Below, piece after piece: positions 50,370-58,988 of a stretch of DNA of 64,000 nt. Numbering within the stretch: the stretch's first letter is position 1; each line of letters opens with the position of its first letter. The notes beneath the pieces are model-generated. The model did no database searches, was not told where the DNA came from, and saw only the letters and a program-made list of their open reading frames with translations. The position numbers and the translations under genes were made by a program. This stretch comes from Pannonibacter anstelovis (GTDB lineage Bacteria; Pseudomonadota; Alphaproteobacteria; Rhizobiales; Stappiaceae), in NCBI RefSeq assembly GCF_036881715.1, contig NZ_JBAKBF010000013.1:66730-130729 (forward strand), written 5' to 3'.

Positions 50370-51296
50370 TCAAATCCCGGGGCGGGGCGGCAAATCGCGG
50401 CGCAGGATGGTGCCAAACCGGGCTGCTTCGTCTGCAATTTCGAGAGCAAAGTCGAGCAGCATTTCCTGCTCGAGTGATTTGCGTGACTGAACCACCAGCG
50501 CAATGTCACGGGTCAAAGGCTCGAAATCCGCGGGACGGATTTCGACGAGACGCCCCGCCGCCAGCGATGCCTCGACAGACGAGCGGACAAAGAAGCCGAT
50601 CCCCTCGCCTGCCTCCACCAGATAGCGCCCCGGCTCGGTGGGAAGCTCCACACAGGCGGGAGCGGCGAGGGTCAGCGATGTCATCCGTGCCGGAGCGATC
50701 TGCCACCAGCGCAGATTGAGGAAGCGCGGCGCAAGGCGCAGGGCCTCCAGCATGTCCGGCGCCTCGCCGATCCGCTCTGCCACGGCGGGGGCCGCCACCA
50801 GCGGCAGATCTTCGCGCAGCACGAACAGTGGCTCCAGATGGGTCAGCAGCGGATCGATATTGGGCCAGCACATGACGGCCAGATCCACCTCGCGCTCATG
50901 CAGCATGGTGGCCACATGTGTGTGGCGGCCATCGCGCACGATCACATCCACCCCGGCATGACGGCGCTGAAACCGCAGCAGCGCGCGGCTAACCAGCGGC
51001 ATGATCATTGTGCTGAGCGTACCGATGGCGACACGGCCGCGCTCGGCGCGCTTGAGCGCCTCGCGCGCCTCCTGCATCACCCCCAGCATGCGCCGGCAAT
51101 AGGGCAGGAAGCTAATGCCCACATCCGTCAGGCGCACATTGCGCCCGCGCAGGAACAATGCCCCGCCCACCGCATCTTCCAGCGCCTTGATACGCATGGA
51201 AACCGTGGCCTGCGTGACGTTGAGCCGGGCGGCGGCCCGTGTGAAGCTGCCATCACGCACAACACGGTCGAAAGTGCGCAGCTGATCAAAGTCCAT
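50370..51296 (-). CDS. LysR-family transcriptional regulator
   Basis: A 308-residue LTTR: winged HTH at the N-terminus (MDFDQLRTFDRVVRDGSFTRAAARLNVTQATVSMRIKALED, with the classic Ser/Thr-rich recognition helix) and a periplasmic-binding-like effector domain (about 90-300). The ATG at 51296 fits the family. It is divergent from the GNAT acetyltransferase gene, with 88 bp between starts, and may regulate it; effector unknown. It lies on the same strand as lepA but 100 bp upstream of it. Confidence 0.9.
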   Translation of the reverse strand: MDFDQLRTFDRVVRDGSFTRAAARLNVTQATVSMRIKALEDAVGGALFLRGRNVRLTDVGISFLPYCRRMLGVMQEAREALKRAERGRVAIGTLSTMIMPLVSRALLRFQRRHAGVDVIVRDGRHTHVATMLHEREVDLAVMCWPNIDPLLTHLEPLFVLREDLPLVAAPAVAERIGEAPDMLEALRLAPRFLNLRWWQIAPARMTSLTLAAPACVELPTEPGRYLVEAGEGIGFFVRSSVEASLAAGRLVEIRPADFEPLTRDIALVVQSRKSLEQEMLLDFALEIADEAARFGTILRRDLPPRPGI

Positions 51297-51384
51297 CGAT
51301 TGAGTTTTCTTATGGATCGGATAATTTCTTTTGTATTCAGAGGGTATAGAAACCAGAAATCTAATGCAATCCGGAACCCCACTC

Positions 51385-51912
51385 ATGCACCTGCGCCCCG
51401 CCACCCCCGAAGATCTGCCTGCCCTGCTCGACATCCACAACACCGCCGTGCGGGAGCTTCGGGCCATCTGGACCGACCGCCTCGACACGCTGGAAGACAG
51501 GCGCAGATGGCTGGAGGGACGGCAGGCGGCAGGCCTGCCGGTAATCGTCGCCATTGATGAGGATGGCGGGTTGCTGGGCTACGCCAGTTACGGCCCCTTC
51601 CGTGCCAAGGAAGGCTACAATCTGACCATGGAGCACTCGATCTATGTCAGCAAGGCGGCGCAGGGCAAAGGCACCGGAAAGGCGCTTCTGGCGGATCTGA
51701 TCGAGCGGGCAAAGGCCGCCGGGCTGCATGCACTGGTGGGCGCAGTGGATGCGGACAATGCCGCCTCCCTTGCACTGCATAGCCGTTTCGGCTTCACCGA
51801 AACAGGCCGCCTGCCGCAGATCGGCTTCAAGTTCGGCCAGTGGATGGACCTGATCTTTGTGGTCAAGGTTCTGTCAGACCAGCCTGCACCGCCTGCCGGT
51901 TCTGCGGTCTGA
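51385..51912 (+). CDS. GNAT N-acetyltransferase (phosphinothricin-acetyltransferase-like)
   Basis: A 175-residue GNAT enzyme that transfers acetyl from acetyl-CoA to an amine. Features: LRPATPEDLPALLDIHN at the start, WLEGRQAAGLPVIVAIDEDGGLLGYASYGPFR, then the acetyl-CoA loop SKAAQGKGTGKALLADLIERA (Q-x-x-G-x-G) and AVDADNAASLALHSRFGFTETG. The overall arrangement is that of the PAT/Bar-like group acting on phosphinothricin, methionine sulfone or similar amino acid analogues. ATG at 51385 is chosen; two in-frame ATGs upstream (51331, 51364) are possible. Divergent from the LysR regulator. Confidence 0.87.
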   Translation: MHLRPATPEDLPALLDIHNTAVRELRAIWTDRLDTLEDRRRWLEGRQAAGLPVIVAIDEDGGLLGYASYGPFRAKEGYNLTMEHSIYVSKAAQGKGTGKALLADLIERAKAAGLHALVGAVDADNAASLALHSRFGFTETGRLPQIGFKFGQWMDLIFVVKVLSDQPAPPAGSAV

Positions 51913-51937
51913 TACCGGCTATCGATAGACACGGCGC

Positions 51938-51974
51938 ATCGAGAGGTGCTCAAGTCCGCGCGGCGCCTGATGCA
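51938..51974 (+). repeat. Dispersed intergenic repeat, copy 2
   Basis: This segment downstream of the GNAT stop starts ATCGAGAGGTGCTCAAGTCC and matches copy 1 with few changes over 37 bp. It is in frame with the GNAT gene and encodes REVLKSARRLM, related to the peptide of copies 1 and 3. Confidence 0.5.
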
Positions 51975-52018
51975 AGGACAGAGGCAGGCGGACGGTCTAA
52001 CCCCTCAGGCAAGAACCA

Positions 52019-52636
52019 TCAGCCGCCGTATTTTTCCAGAAAGGCTTCCGCCTTCATCTGGCGGAAGTCAGGAAGTGCGAGACGCAGGCGCTCGTGGTCC
52101 CAGTCCCACCAGGCAAGCTGCAGCAGCCGTTCCGCCGTTGCGGCAGCAAAACGGAGCCGAAGCACTGTCGCGGTAACACCTGCAACGATGGTGTAGGGCG
52201 CCACATCCTTGGTCACCACAGCTCCGGCAGCGACAATGGCACCGGCGCCGATGGTCACATCCGGCTTGATGATGGCGCCGTGCCCGATCCAGGTGTCGGG
52301 GCCGATGACCGTGCGCCGCGACGCGCGCCTTGCGAAGAATTCCGCGTCATCTGCCTCCTCCTCCCAATAATAGCTGGAGCGGTAGAGGAAGTGGTGCAGG
52401 CTGGCGTGGTCCATCGGGTGATCGGTTGGCCCGATCCGTGTCATGGCCGCCACATTCGCGAATTTGCCCAGCTCCGTATTGGCAATGTCGGCCATCTGGT
52501 CGCAATAGGCATAGTCACAGAAGGTGGAGTTCGTGATCCGGCTGTCCTTACCTACTTCGCAATAGGCGCCAAAGGAGGAGTTGACCACCTGTGCGCCTGG
52601 ATGGAGAAAGGGCTCGGCTGCGGAAAGCTTCGGCAT
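52019..52636 (-). CDS. Hexapeptide-repeat acyltransferase of the phosphonate locus
   Basis: A 205-residue left-handed beta-helix protein of the phosphonate-metabolism-associated LpxA-like family (similar to proteins encoded next to phnM in many phn clusters). Hexapeptide repeats are clear: GAQVVNSSFGAYCEVGKDSRIT, then VIGPDTWIGHGAIIKPDVTIGAGAIVAAGAVVTKDV; the catalytic His is likely in GPTDHPMDHASLHHF or GHGAII. It presumably acetylates a phosphonate intermediate. It lies 55 bp after phnE on the same strand. Confidence 0.87.
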   Translation of the reverse strand: MPKLSAAEPFLHPGAQVVNSSFGAYCEVGKDSRITNSTFCDYAYCDQMADIANTELGKFANVAAMTRIGPTDHPMDHASLHHFLYRSSYYWEEEADDAEFFARRASRRTVIGPDTWIGHGAIIKPDVTIGAGAIVAAGAVVTKDVAPYTIVAGVTATVLRLRFAAATAERLLQLAWWDWDHERLRLALPDFRQMKAEAFLEKYGG

Positions 52637-52690
52637 GATTTAGTCAGTTCCGGGCCGCCCGGGTGGGCAGCCTTTCTTAATCGCCCCGGT

Positions 52691-54022
52691 TCATTCGCCC
52701 TTGATCAGCTTCTTGCGCAGCCAGCCGGACAGGCTGTCCATGGCCATCACCATCAGCACGATCAGCGTCATGTAATAGGCCACCTCTTCCCAGTCGCGCT
52801 GGGTCTGGATGGCCTGCGTCAGCAGCAGGCCGATGCCGCCGCCGACAATGGCGCCGATGACCGTGGCACTGCGGGTGTTGGATTCAAGGAAGTAGAGCGC
52901 CTGGCTGAGCAGCACCGGCATCACCTGCGGGATGACGCCGAAGCGGGCGCGCTGCACCGCATTTGCACCGGTGGAGCGCACGCCCTCCACCTGCTTCTCG
53001 TCGATGTTTTCCAGCGCTTCTGAGAAGAGCTTGCCGAAGCTGCCCGTGTCCGTGATCATGATTGCGAGGGCACCGGTCATCGGGCCGGGGCCGAAGGCGC
53101 GGGACAGAATGATGGTCCAGATGAGACCATCCACGCCGCGGATGAAGTCGAACACGCGGCGGGCAGCAAAGCGGAGCGGCCCCAGCGGATTGAAATTGCG
53201 CGCGGCAAGGAAGCTGAGCGGAAAGGCGATCAGCGCAGAACCAGCCGTGCCGAGGAAGGCCATCAGAATGGTCTCGAATATGGCCCACATCACATCGCCA
53301 TGCCGCCACATGCGGTTGGTCCAGAAGTCATGCAGCATGGCAGACGCATTGGCCAGTTCCGGATTGACCCTCTCACCCCAGAGCGCCAGGTTCATCAGCT
53401 CCAGCGGGCCCTTACCGTAGAAGGGGCTGTCGAGGGTAAAGAAGAACAGCTCCCAGCCAGGGAAGTAACGGAAGGTATCCACCTTGGAGCGGGTGTAGGC
53501 AAAGCGCCCGGCCTCCGTCGTGATGGATACGCGGGAATCCGAAGCGTTGATCCAATCCGGCAGTGGCTGCGGGGCCGTCAGCTTCAGGCTGTTACCTTCC
53601 GGCTTGATATCGATCAGCCCATAACCCGGCACATCATAACGCGCACCCGCCGCGTCATAGGTGACGATGTGGCCTTCGCCCAGATCAACCACGGTCGTGG
53701 TGCCGTCGCTCGTCACCCAGTCCGGCAGCATGCCCTCCGGATAGGCGCCCTTGTTTTCACCTTCGACAGCGACAGTCAGACCGCCGTTGCGGTTGTCGCG
53801 CGTCACATGCACCTTGTAGGACCAGAAGTCCGCCAGAAGGATGGCCGCATTATCCAGCCTTGCCCGCTGCGCAAGGCCAGCCAGATCGAAGGAAAAGACG
53901 GCATAGGCGAGATAAGCCAGGATCAGCCCCGGCACCGCGAAGGCAGCGATGCGGCGGTTGCGGAAGCGGGTGAGGATGGTGCTGTTGAGGTCCGCCGTCT
54001 GCGGCATGTCCATGGTGGCCAT
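52691..54022 (-). CDS. phnE: Phosphonate ABC transporter permease (second PhnE)
   Basis: A 443-residue inner-membrane permease. The last 250 residues carry five to six helices and the ABC permease EAA loop region (SEALENIDEKQVEGVRSTGANAVQRARFGVIPQVMPVLLSQALYFLE). One helix near residue 30 (AFAVPGLILAYLAYAVFSF) precedes a periplasmic region of about 180 residues that standard PhnE lacks; long second PhnEs of this type are seen in Rhizobiales. It pairs with the next permease (54024-54902), ending 2 bp before its stop. Confidence 0.9.
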   Translation of the reverse strand: MATMDMPQTADLNSTILTRFRNRRIAAFAVPGLILAYLAYAVFSFDLAGLAQRARLDNAAILLADFWSYKVHVTRDNRNGGLTVAVEGENKGAYPEGMLPDWVTSDGTTTVVDLGEGHIVTYDAAGARYDVPGYGLIDIKPEGNSLKLTAPQPLPDWINASDSRVSITTEAGRFAYTRSKVDTFRYFPGWELFFFTLDSPFYGKGPLELMNLALWGERVNPELANASAMLHDFWTNRMWRHGDVMWAIFETILMAFLGTAGSALIAFPLSFLAARNFNPLGPLRFAARRVFDFIRGVDGLIWTIILSRAFGPGPMTGALAIMITDTGSFGKLFSEALENIDEKQVEGVRSTGANAVQRARFGVIPQVMPVLLSQALYFLESNTRSATVIGAIVGGGIGLLLTQAIQTQRDWEEVAYYMTLIVLMVMAMDSLSGWLRKKLIKGE

Positions 54023-54023
54023 G

Positions 54024-54902
54024 TCAGTGTCCTTTCACCAGCCTGTGACGGGCATGGTCCGACAGCCGGTCGATCAGCACGATTGTGACGAAGAGCATCA
54101 GGAAGATGGCCACCACCTCGTCGTAGCGGCCCTGCCCCCATTGCATGGCGATCTTCAGGTCATAGCCGATGCCGCCCGAGCCGACGAAGCCCAGAATGGC
54201 GGAGGCGCGGACGTTGATCTCGAAGCGCATCAGCGCATAGGAGAGCCAGTTTGGTGACACCTGCGGGATGACGCCGAGCCACATCTTCTGCGTCCAGGAG
54301 GCGCCTACGGAGGCGAGGCCTTCGACCGGCTTCAGATCGGCGTTTTCCGCCACTTCCGAGAAGAGCTTGCCAAGCGCGCCTGCCGTATGCAGGGCGATGG
54401 CGATGACGGCCGGTACGGGGCCGCCGCCGAGAATGAACACGAGCACCAGCGCCACGACGATCTCCGGAATGGCGCGCAGGGCATCCATCATCCGGCGGAA
54501 CAGCGGCACAAGGCGTGGCCAGCGGGCAAGGCTGCGGGTGGCCAGGAGGGCCAGCAGCATGGCGGCCAGCGCGCCCATAAGCGTCGCCGTGGCCGCGATG
54601 TTCACCGTTTCGATCAAGGAGGCAAAATGACCGGCCATCAGACCGGGCAAGACCGCCCGTTTGGCCCAGGCTTCAGAGAGCACTTCGGACGGGAAATCAA
54701 AGACCTGCGACAGACCGTTCCAGAAGCCGCCGGCATTGCGCCCGTCGGCCATGATCCAGCCGGACGAAAACAGCATGATGAAGAAGAGCAGCAGCACGCC
54801 GCCATATAGGCGCTTGCGCCGCGTCATCTCCAGATAGGCTTCATGATGCGGGGCAACGCCCTTGCGGCTGCCGCCATCAGCTCCATACGCGAGATTGGTC
54901 AT
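54024..54902 (-). CDS. phnE: Phosphonate ABC transporter permease (first PhnE)
   Basis: A 292-residue permease with about six helices and the family EAA loop (KLFSEVAENADLKPVEGLASVGASWTQKMWLGVIPQVSPNWLSYALMRFE). It follows phnD after a 77-bp gap with a strong hairpin. Forms the channel with the second PhnE for PhnC and PhnD. Confidence 0.92.
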   Translation of the reverse strand: MTNLAYGADGGSRKGVAPHHEAYLEMTRRKRLYGGVLLLFFIMLFSSGWIMADGRNAGGFWNGLSQVFDFPSEVLSEAWAKRAVLPGLMAGHFASLIETVNIAATATLMGALAAMLLALLATRSLARWPRLVPLFRRMMDALRAIPEIVVALVLVFILGGGPVPAVIAIALHTAGALGKLFSEVAENADLKPVEGLASVGASWTQKMWLGVIPQVSPNWLSYALMRFEINVRASAILGFVGSGGIGYDLKIAMQWGQGRYDEVVAIFLMLFVTIVLIDRLSDHARHRLVKGH

Positions 54903-54935
54903 GGTGCCCTGAAATAGTGCCCTGAAAAATGCGAG

Positions 54936-54963
54936 TGCCGGGCTCCATTGCTGGAGCCCGGCA
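54936..54963 (-). terminator. Attenuator-type hairpin between phnD and phnE
   Basis: TGCCGGGCTCCA (54936-54947) pairs perfectly with TGGAGCCCGGCA (54952-54963), a 12-bp stem with a 4-nt loop. On the minus strand it is followed by CTCGCATTTTTCAG. It would let less permease than binding protein be made. Confidence 0.75.
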
Positions 54964-54979
54964 TGGATATGCGGAAGGC

Positions 54980-55879
54980 TTACTTGGCTTCCTGCAGCTT
55001 GCGGGCAGCGATGATGCCGAGGTAGGCATCATGGGTCACCGGAACCAGGTCCTTGGCTTCGCCATGGGACAGTGCATAGGCGCACTTGGGGTCATCCTGC
55101 CAGATGGTGTCGGCAATGGCAGTGACCTTGGCCTTCACGTCGGCCGGCAGGGCCTTGCGGATCACGTAGGGGCCTTCCGGGATCAGCTTGGACTTCCAGA
55201 TCTCGACGAGATCGTTCATGTCCACGATGCCGGCGTCGGAAGCCTTGCGGAAGGCGCCGGAGTTGTAGCCGTCTTCCCAGTTGCCAAGGCCGTCAGCCCA
55301 GCTCACGGCGGCGTCGAAGTCGCCGTTGGCAACGCCAACGATGGACTGCTCATGGCCGCCGGAGAACTTCACTTCGCCGAAGTACTGGTCGAGCTTGCCA
55401 TAGGTGTCCTGCAGCTCAGCGCCCGGGACCAGGTAGCCAGAGGTGGAGTTCGGATCGGCGAAGGCAAAGCGCTTGCCCTTGGCCTGCTCGATCGAGGTGA
55501 TGCCGCTGTCCTTGCGGGCAAAACCGATCGAGTAGTAGCCGGTGGAGCCGTCCATGTTCTGCTTCGTCAGAACCGGCTCAACAGCTTCAGGGTTGGTCAG
55601 GTAGATCTTCGCATAACCGGACGCACCGAGGCCGGCGAAGTCGATCGAGCCGCCGAGCATGCCCTGGATCACGCCGTCATAGTCAGCCGGGGTGAAGAGC
55701 TTGACCGGCACGCCGAGGGCTTCTTCCACCTTGACGCGGAAGCACTCGTTCGAGGTCATGCGGTCCTGAGCGTTTTCGCCGCCGAGAATGCCGATGTTGA
55801 ACTGGGTGATCTTTTCCTGCGCACCGGCAACGGTGGTGCAGGCAAGCGAGAGGGCAGTCGCCAGAAGCAGCTTCTTCAT
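54980..55879 (-). CDS. phnD: Phosphonate ABC transporter substrate-binding protein
   Basis: A 299-residue periplasmic receptor. Signal peptide (KKLLLATALSLACTTVAGAQ, cleaved near AGA). Characteristic PhnD stretches are FNIGILGGENAQDRMTSNECFRVKVEEALG, DYDGVIQGMLGGSIDFAGLGASGYAKIY, and FAFADPNSTSGYLVPGAEL with the Ser/Thr residues that bind the phosphonate. It binds phosphonates such as 2-aminoethylphosphonate. The ATG at 55879 gives the family start. Between phnC and phnE. Confidence 0.94.
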   Translation of the reverse strand: MKKLLLATALSLACTTVAGAQEKITQFNIGILGGENAQDRMTSNECFRVKVEEALGVPVKLFTPADYDGVIQGMLGGSIDFAGLGASGYAKIYLTNPEAVEPVLTKQNMDGSTGYYSIGFARKDSGITSIEQAKGKRFAFADPNSTSGYLVPGAELQDTYGKLDQYFGEVKFSGGHEQSIVGVANGDFDAAVSWADGLGNWEDGYNSGAFRKASDAGIVDMNDLVEIWKSKLIPEGPYVIRKALPADVKAKVTAIADTIWQDDPKCAYALSHGEAKDLVPVTHDAYLGIIAARKLQEAK

Positions 55880-55943
55880 GAGAACTCCATTTTCACAGAA
55901 TAGAGGCCTGGACCAGCTTGGGTCCGGATCCAGACCGGGACCG

Positions 55944-56780
55944 TCAGGACACCATCGCGGCGGCGTAGGCAGGCTGGGACCACGCGGGATCTTCAGCCTT
56001 CGCATCCACCGGAATGCTTGTGGAGGTGGCAGCTTCGTTGAAGCTGTCATCGGCTCCGTAAATCTCGCGGGCAACGCTGGTCGTCAGCTCGTCCGCCGTG
56101 CCGTCAAACACCACTTCGCCGTCGCGCATGCCGATCACCCGGTCGCAGTAGCGCCGCGCGGTGTCGAGCGTGTGCAGGTTGGCAATCACCATGCGGCCGT
56201 CTTCCACGTTGATCTTCTTCAACGTGTCCATGACGATCTGCGCATTCATCGGATCAAGGCTGGCGATCGGCTCGTCAGCCAGAATGATCTTCGGATCCTG
56301 CATCAGGGCGCGGGCAATGGCGACGCGCTGCTGCTGGCCGCCGGAGAGAGCCTCCGCCCGCTTCGGCGCCTGCTCGGCAATGCCAAGCCGGTCCAGAATT
56401 TCGAGCGCCTTGAGAATGTCAGCGCGGGACCAGAGGCTGAAAAGCGTCTGCATCGTCGAGCGGCGGTTCAGGATGCCGTGCAGCACGTTGGAGGCCACAT
56501 CCATACGGGGCACCAGATTGAACTGCTGGAAGATCATGGCGCACTGAGACTGCCAAGCCCGCGAGGCAGCCCCCTTCAGCGCCAGGATGTTGCGGCCTTC
56601 AACCAGGATTTCGCCGGCGGTGGCATCCGTCAGGCGGTTCATCATCCGCAGGAAAGTCGACTTGCCCGCCCCGGACCGGCCGATGATGCCGACGAAAGCA
56701 GGACCGGTGATCTCGAAACTGATCCGGTTCACGGCTGCCTTCTGACCGAACAGACGTGTAACTTCCCTGACTTCCAGCAT
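55944..56780 (-). CDS. phnC: Phosphonate ABC transporter ATP-binding protein
   Basis: A 278-residue ATPase: Walker A GRSGAGKST, signature LSGGQQQRVAIARAL, Walker B ILADEPIASLDP, and an H-loop in MVIANLHTLD. Energises phosphonate uptake. First gene of phnC-phnD-phnE-phnE. The upstream 270 bp are AT-rich; a weak PhoB-box-like repeat (CTGTCAC, 11-bp period to GGGCACT, minus strand, 56810-56827) is seen 30-45 bp before the start. Confidence 0.94.
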   Translation of the reverse strand: MLEVREVTRLFGQKAAVNRISFEITGPAFVGIIGRSGAGKSTFLRMMNRLTDATAGEILVEGRNILALKGAASRAWQSQCAMIFQQFNLVPRMDVASNVLHGILNRRSTMQTLFSLWSRADILKALEILDRLGIAEQAPKRAEALSGGQQQRVAIARALMQDPKIILADEPIASLDPMNAQIVMDTLKKINVEDGRMVIANLHTLDTARRYCDRVIGMRDGEVVFDGTADELTTSVAREIYGADDSFNEAATSTSIPVDAKAEDPAWSQPAYAAAMVS

Positions 56781-56809
56781 TGGCCACCCCTTTTTGCTCG
56801 GCGTAACCT

Positions 56810-56827
56810 AGTGCCCCTGTGTGACAG
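56810..56827 (-). promoter_or_regulatory. Possible PhoB box upstream of phnC
   Basis: On the minus strand CTGTCACACAGGGGCACT resembles two degenerate 7-bp half-sites of the PhoB box (consensus CTGTCAT, 11-bp spacing); the second half-site matches poorly. Confidence 0.3.
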
Positions 56828-56991
56828 TTTCTTGTAGGAAGCATGAAGATCATGCGAATAGATTTAACTTGATAAATTTTGACGGCGATCTGCATTAACA
56901 GGCTGAAACAAAGAAAGAAATTCGATAGATTTTATTCTTCGGCTAAATATCTTCCCAGCCGCATGCAGTCCTGAAGGCTTTCAAGCGTTAA

Positions 56992-57024
56992 CAAAAATCC
57001 CGGCCTTCAGGAGAAGGCCGGGAT
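56992..57024 (-). terminator. Rho-independent terminator of the Rieske oxygenase gene
   Basis: On the minus strand ATCCCGGCCTTC and GAAGGCCGGGAT (57013-57024 and 56997-57008) form a 12-bp stem with a 4-nt loop and end in TTTTTGTT. It lies 30 bp beyond the stop codon. Confidence 0.85.
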
Positions 57025-57052
57025 CTCAAAATAACTGGCAATGGTGGACGGT

Positions 57053-58111
57053 TCAGCTCATCCAGCGCAGCTCACGGCCACGGACCGGATTGACGAATTC
57101 GCGCCCCTCGGCTTGTGAGGCGGACCATTCGCGCTTCAGTTGCATCCACCAGCGGCCTTGCGTATCGGCGTCATTGATCAGCATGAGCTTGGGATTGTAC
57201 TCCAGCCCCTCACGCTGCTGGATGACGACGCGGCGGTCCTGACCGAGGAAGACATTCATCAGGTGGCGGATGAGCGGCTTGAACGGGCCGATCCAGCCCA
57301 TGCTGGCCCAGAACATCTGCCGCACTTCCGTCTCGTCCTCACTTACGGGAGTGATGGTGGTCAGGCCGACGACGGAATGCTTCGAGCCCTTGATATGCTC
57401 GATGCGCAGGCCCGGCAGCATGTAGCGGATTTCCGTGGTCACATCATCGCCCAGCAGCTTGTAGGCAATGTTCTGCGGCGGCAACTTGTGGCGCACCATG
57501 GCCCAGCCCAGTTCCGACGGCTCGAAGAGCTTGCGCTTGGGCCGCAGCTTCGCAGCGTTCTTCTTGAACCACCAGGAGGTATGAACGAAAGCCGCGTGGG
57601 TCGGGTCCATCAGACCGAGGGCCGCATGATCCACCGAACAGACGAAATGCTGCATGATGTGCAGGGCCGGGCCCTGATCAACCGAAAAATCCGGCAGCAT
57701 CGGCGGCTGCGGCTGGCGGCCTTCCTCCGGGCTTTCGCCATTGGCCGCGAAATAGACCCAGATCAGCCCCTGCTGCTCCACAACGGGATAGGCGCCGCAG
57801 GTGATCTTGGAAAAATCGATGGTCTGATCTTCGTGGGTGGAGGGAATATCGACGCAGACACCCGCCGTATCAAAGCGCCAGCCATGATAGCAGCATTGCA
57901 CGGTCTCGCCGTCGAACTTGCCATGGCGCAGTGGAATGCCCCGGTGCGGACAGATGTCACGCAGGGCGAAGACCTTGCCGGCCTTGTCCCGGCCCAGCAG
58001 CACCATGTCGCCCATCAGCTTCTTGCCGGTCATCGCGCCGGGTTTGATCTCCGCGCCCGGACAGGCGACGTACCACAGACCGCGCAGAAGTTCCGCCTTG
58101 AGATTATCCAC
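57053..58111 (-). CDS. Rieske non-heme iron oxygenase, alpha subunit
   Basis: A 352-residue oxygenase alpha subunit. The N-terminal Rieske domain has CPHRG (Cys-x-His) and CCYHGWRF (Cys-x2-His) ligands, about residues 54-79. The catalytic domain carries the mononuclear iron site in DHAALGLMDPTHAAFVH (two His) with the bridging Asp. Similar enzymes hydroxylate or demethylate aromatics and sterols (the group with vanillate demethylase and PobA-like oxygenases). No ferredoxin or reductase gene lies beside it, so electrons come from elsewhere. Substrate unknown. Confidence 0.87.
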   Translation of the reverse strand: MDNLKAELLRGLWYVACPGAEIKPGAMTGKKLMGDMVLLGRDKAGKVFALRDICPHRGIPLRHGKFDGETVQCCYHGWRFDTAGVCVDIPSTHEDQTIDFSKITCGAYPVVEQQGLIWVYFAANGESPEEGRQPQPPMLPDFSVDQGPALHIMQHFVCSVDHAALGLMDPTHAAFVHTSWWFKKNAAKLRPKRKLFEPSELGWAMVRHKLPPQNIAYKLLGDDVTTEIRYMLPGLRIEHIKGSKHSVVGLTTITPVSEDETEVRQMFWASMGWIGPFKPLIRHLMNVFLGQDRRVVIQQREGLEYNPKLMLINDADTQGRWWMQLKREWSASQAEGREFVNPVRGRELRWMS

Positions 58112-58240
58112 CTGACATCACCTTGAAACCGGCCCCGCAGACCCTTTTGTCCGGGTGTACCCGAGCAGGACGGCAGGCTCAAGACTTCGATGCAGAGGCC
58201 CGGTCCGCAGCATTACGGATGCAGGGCGGGCAGGAAGGCC

Positions 58241-58852
58241 TCAGGCGGCGCTGGAGAGAAGCGTGCCGATCTGATCGCGGGTGCCGGCATAGAGCGAGGA
58301 AACCGACGCGCTCTGGTAGCTGGAGGACACGCCATTGCCGCTGACATTGATGCTGCTGGCGCTGGCGGAGTTAGCCGTCAGACCTGTGCTGCTATCGTAG
58401 GAAACGCGGTCGTAAGAGACGAAAGAGGCGGAAATCTTCTGGCCGCCAATCTCGCCTTCGATCAGGGTTTCGGTGATCGTGGCGCTTTCGTAGGCCATTG
58501 AGCTAAGGGACGTGCCGTTCGCCCCACTGTCATCGCCCAGCGCAGAACGGATCTTGTTTGCGGTCTTCGTGTAATCTTCCGAAGACGCCAAAGGAGATTT
58601 TTCGTCCTCCTTGCCGTCTTCCTTGTCCTTCTTCACGGCCTCACGCAGCGTTTTGATAACGGCTTCCGCCTCTTGAGCCTGCTTGGTCGCAGCTTCCAGA
58701 ACGGAACTGCTTGCGCTATCCTTGGCTGCAGGCTTCGCGGAGGAGTTGGCAGGCGTTGTATCCAGCAGGCCGCCACCCTTTGACCCGGTCGAGTTCTGGG
58801 TCATGGAGAACAGGCTGGCAGAAGTGGTCGTCGTCTGGATCGAAAGCTGCAT
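58241..58852 (-). CDS. Ser-rich hypothetical protein
   Basis: A 203-residue protein that I do not recognise. No signal peptide or membrane helix. About 20 % Ser; the first 60 residues are low-complexity (TTTTSAS, SSAKPAAKDSASSS), then a charged helix predicted as coiled coil (EAATKQAQEAEAVIKTLREAVKKDKEDGKEDEK), then a beta-rich, Ser/Tyr-rich C-terminal half (SASFVSYDRVSYDSSTGL, SSINVSGNGVSSSYQSASVSSLY) somewhat like secreted or flagellar-type proteins. The ATG at 58852 follows GGAG. It is divergent from the tautomerase gene with 136 bp between starts. Confidence 0.7.
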   Translation of the reverse strand: MQLSIQTTTTSASLFSMTQNSTGSKGGGLLDTTPANSSAKPAAKDSASSSVLEAATKQAQEAEAVIKTLREAVKKDKEDGKEDEKSPLASSEDYTKTANKIRSALGDDSGANGTSLSSMAYESATITETLIEGEIGGQKISASFVSYDRVSYDSSTGLTANSASASSINVSGNGVSSSYQSASVSSLYAGTRDQIGTLLSSAA

Positions 58853-58988
58853 GCCGGGCTCCATCCTGGGCTGCGGGCGGCGAATCTGAGGCAGAGTGTC
58901 AGGGGAAAAGATTAACGCATCATTAACCAATCTTTTCTGGGCGCTAGGCTCGGGTCCAGGCTGGGGGACTGAAACGGAGGAAACGATC

